Assembly (NCBI GenBank): GCA_012515365.1 | Contig: JAAYYM010000212.1 | Coordinates: forward strand, 1 to 6,835 | Length of the DNA: 6,835 bases | Source: Clostridia bacterium | GTDB taxonomy: Bacteria; Bacillota_A; Clostridia; Lachnospirales; Lachnospiraceae | Reading direction: 5' to 3' | Shown: positions 6,619 to 6,835 of the stretch, one piece after another | Layout of the letters: each line of letters opens with the position of its first letter | Position numbering within the stretch: the first letter of the stretch is position 1 | Notes under the pieces: generated by a model | Told to the model about the DNA's origin: nothing | Seen by the model: only the letters and a program-made list of their open reading frames with translations | Database searches by the model: none | Translations under genes and position numbers: made by a program

Positions 6619-6712
6619 GCCATTTAAAATTAAACCAGAATGCCTCTACAGGCAAACATGCTTGTTGATTTAATTGCACAAATGTTCATGTGCTGACTAC
6701 TCCCCTATATTC
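6606..6712 (-). promoter_or_regulatory. yybP-ykoY family (Mn2+) riboswitch aptamer
   Basis: The minus-strand RNA folds by hand as follows. P1 is GAAUAUAGG (6712-6704) with CCUGUGUUU-side bases (6614-6606), about 9 bp with wobbles. The metal-site internal loop is GGAGUA opposite GAGA. P2 is GUCA (6697-6694) with UGGC (6622-6619). A hairpin GCACA/UGUGC lies at 6693-6676. P3 is AAUUAAAUC (6675-6667) with GGUUUAAUU (6636-6628), topped by an internal loop starting AACAAG and a UGCCU-GUAG-AGGCA tip (6654-6641). The GGGGAGUAG and RAGACC halves flanking P1 are the signature of yybP-ykoY elements, which sense Mn2+ where tested. The usual extra junction helix seems absent or reduced. The terminator that follows shares its 3' strand, which fits the known ON-switch design. 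Identification is from remembered consensus, not from a covariance search. Confidence 0.85.
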
Positions 6713-6716
6713 ACCA

Positions 6717-6744
6717 GTACAGTATATACTCAGTATATATGTAC
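6717..6744 (-). repeat. AT-rich dyad with embedded direct repeat between promoter and riboswitch
   Basis: TATATACT and AGTATATA flank a single central base, and GTAC lies at both outer ends, with a one-base bulge between. The same stretch also reads as the 9-mer CAGTATATA repeated at 11-bp spacing (6720 and 6731). It lies just downstream of the predicted transcription start, so it could be an operator or a small 5' hairpin in the leader RNA. Confidence 0.45.
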
Positions 6745-6755
6745 TATTTATTAAT

Positions 6756-6784
6756 AACATATCATTCCATTATTCTTCTGTCAA
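6756..6784 (-). promoter_or_regulatory. Predicted sigma-A promoter of the riboswitch-controlled transcript
   Basis: The minus strand has a perfect TTGACA (6784-6779), a 17-nt spacer and TATGTT (6761-6756; 4 of 6 matches). A start near 6749 puts about 37 nt before the aptamer. Its position upstream of a riboswitch supports it. The remaining bases to 6835 hold no gene or structure I can support. Confidence 0.6.
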
Positions 6785-6835
6785 TGAATTTTTCATGCAT
6801 GATAGCGTAAATTTACTGTAGGAATTAAATAGATA

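Noticed and set aside
6608..6712. Na+ riboswitch (DUF1646 type) as an alternative identity for the leader, attractive because OadB proteins are Na+ pumps
   Set aside because: The paired GGGGAGUAG and GCGAGACC segments around P1 match the yybP-ykoY layout as I remember it. I could not recall a Na+ riboswitch consensus well enough to support a match; a covariance search would settle it.
6793..6802. Perfect 10-bp palindrome TCATGCATGA upstream of the promoter
   Set aside because: It is short, has no loop, and has no neighbouring copy or gene context; it is compatible with chance.

Overview
The window looks like a piece of a low-GC Gram-positive chromosome. The best guess is Clostridia, probably Lachnospiraceae. 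The reasons are AT-rich DNA, strong AGGAGG-type ribosome binding sites, and a stand-alone OadB-type membrane protein paired with a tiny OadG-like subunit. The taxonomic call is an inference from gene content. All seven genes lie on the minus strand, so the window reads functionally from right to left. No supported gene lies on the plus strand.

Right end (about 6835 to 5217): a predicted sigma-A promoter (TTGACA, 17 nt, TATGTT) precedes a long structured leader that I identify as a yybP-ykoY family (Mn2+-sensing) riboswitch. Its conserved halves GGGGAGUAG and GCGAGACC sit on either side of P1. It is followed by a 16-bp hairpin whose left arm is the 3' strand of the aptamer, so aptamer and terminator exclude each other. 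The riboswitch controls an OadB/GcdB-family 11-12 helix membrane protein and a 51-residue single-helix OadG-like protein starting 10 nt after it. No decarboxylase or biotin carrier gene is present in the window. A Mn2+ switch in front of an orphan OadB-like transporter is the most interesting observation here, because it suggests that this branch handles a divalent cation or works in metal homeostasis.

Left and centre (5207 to 1): a second promoter (TTGAGC, 17 nt, TATAAT) starts a tightly packed surface-glycan operon. In order of transcription it holds two DPM1/GtrB-like polyprenyl-phosphate glycosyltransferases, an NAD-dependent sugar-nucleotide epimerase/dehydratase, a GHMP kinase of the HddA heptose-7-phosphate kinase type, and a two-domain protein cut by the window edge. 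That protein joins an HddC-like sugar-1-phosphate nucleotidyltransferase to a GmhB-like HAD phosphatase. The last two genes overlap by ATGA. Together the kinase, phosphatase and nucleotidyltransferase would turn heptose 7-phosphate into the 1,7-bisphosphate, then the 1-phosphate, then an NDP-heptose (GDP by analogy with the Aneurinibacillus HddA/GmhB/HddC route). The epimerase could modify that sugar, and the two membrane transferases could load sugars onto undecaprenyl phosphate for use outside the membrane. The missing first step, the GmhA sedoheptulose-7-phosphate isomerase, would be expected just beyond the left edge.

No rho-independent terminator is visible on the minus strand between the two transcripts, so some read-through from the riboswitch-controlled unit into the glycan operon is possible. 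No tRNA, rRNA, CRISPR array, insertion sequence or origin was seen.
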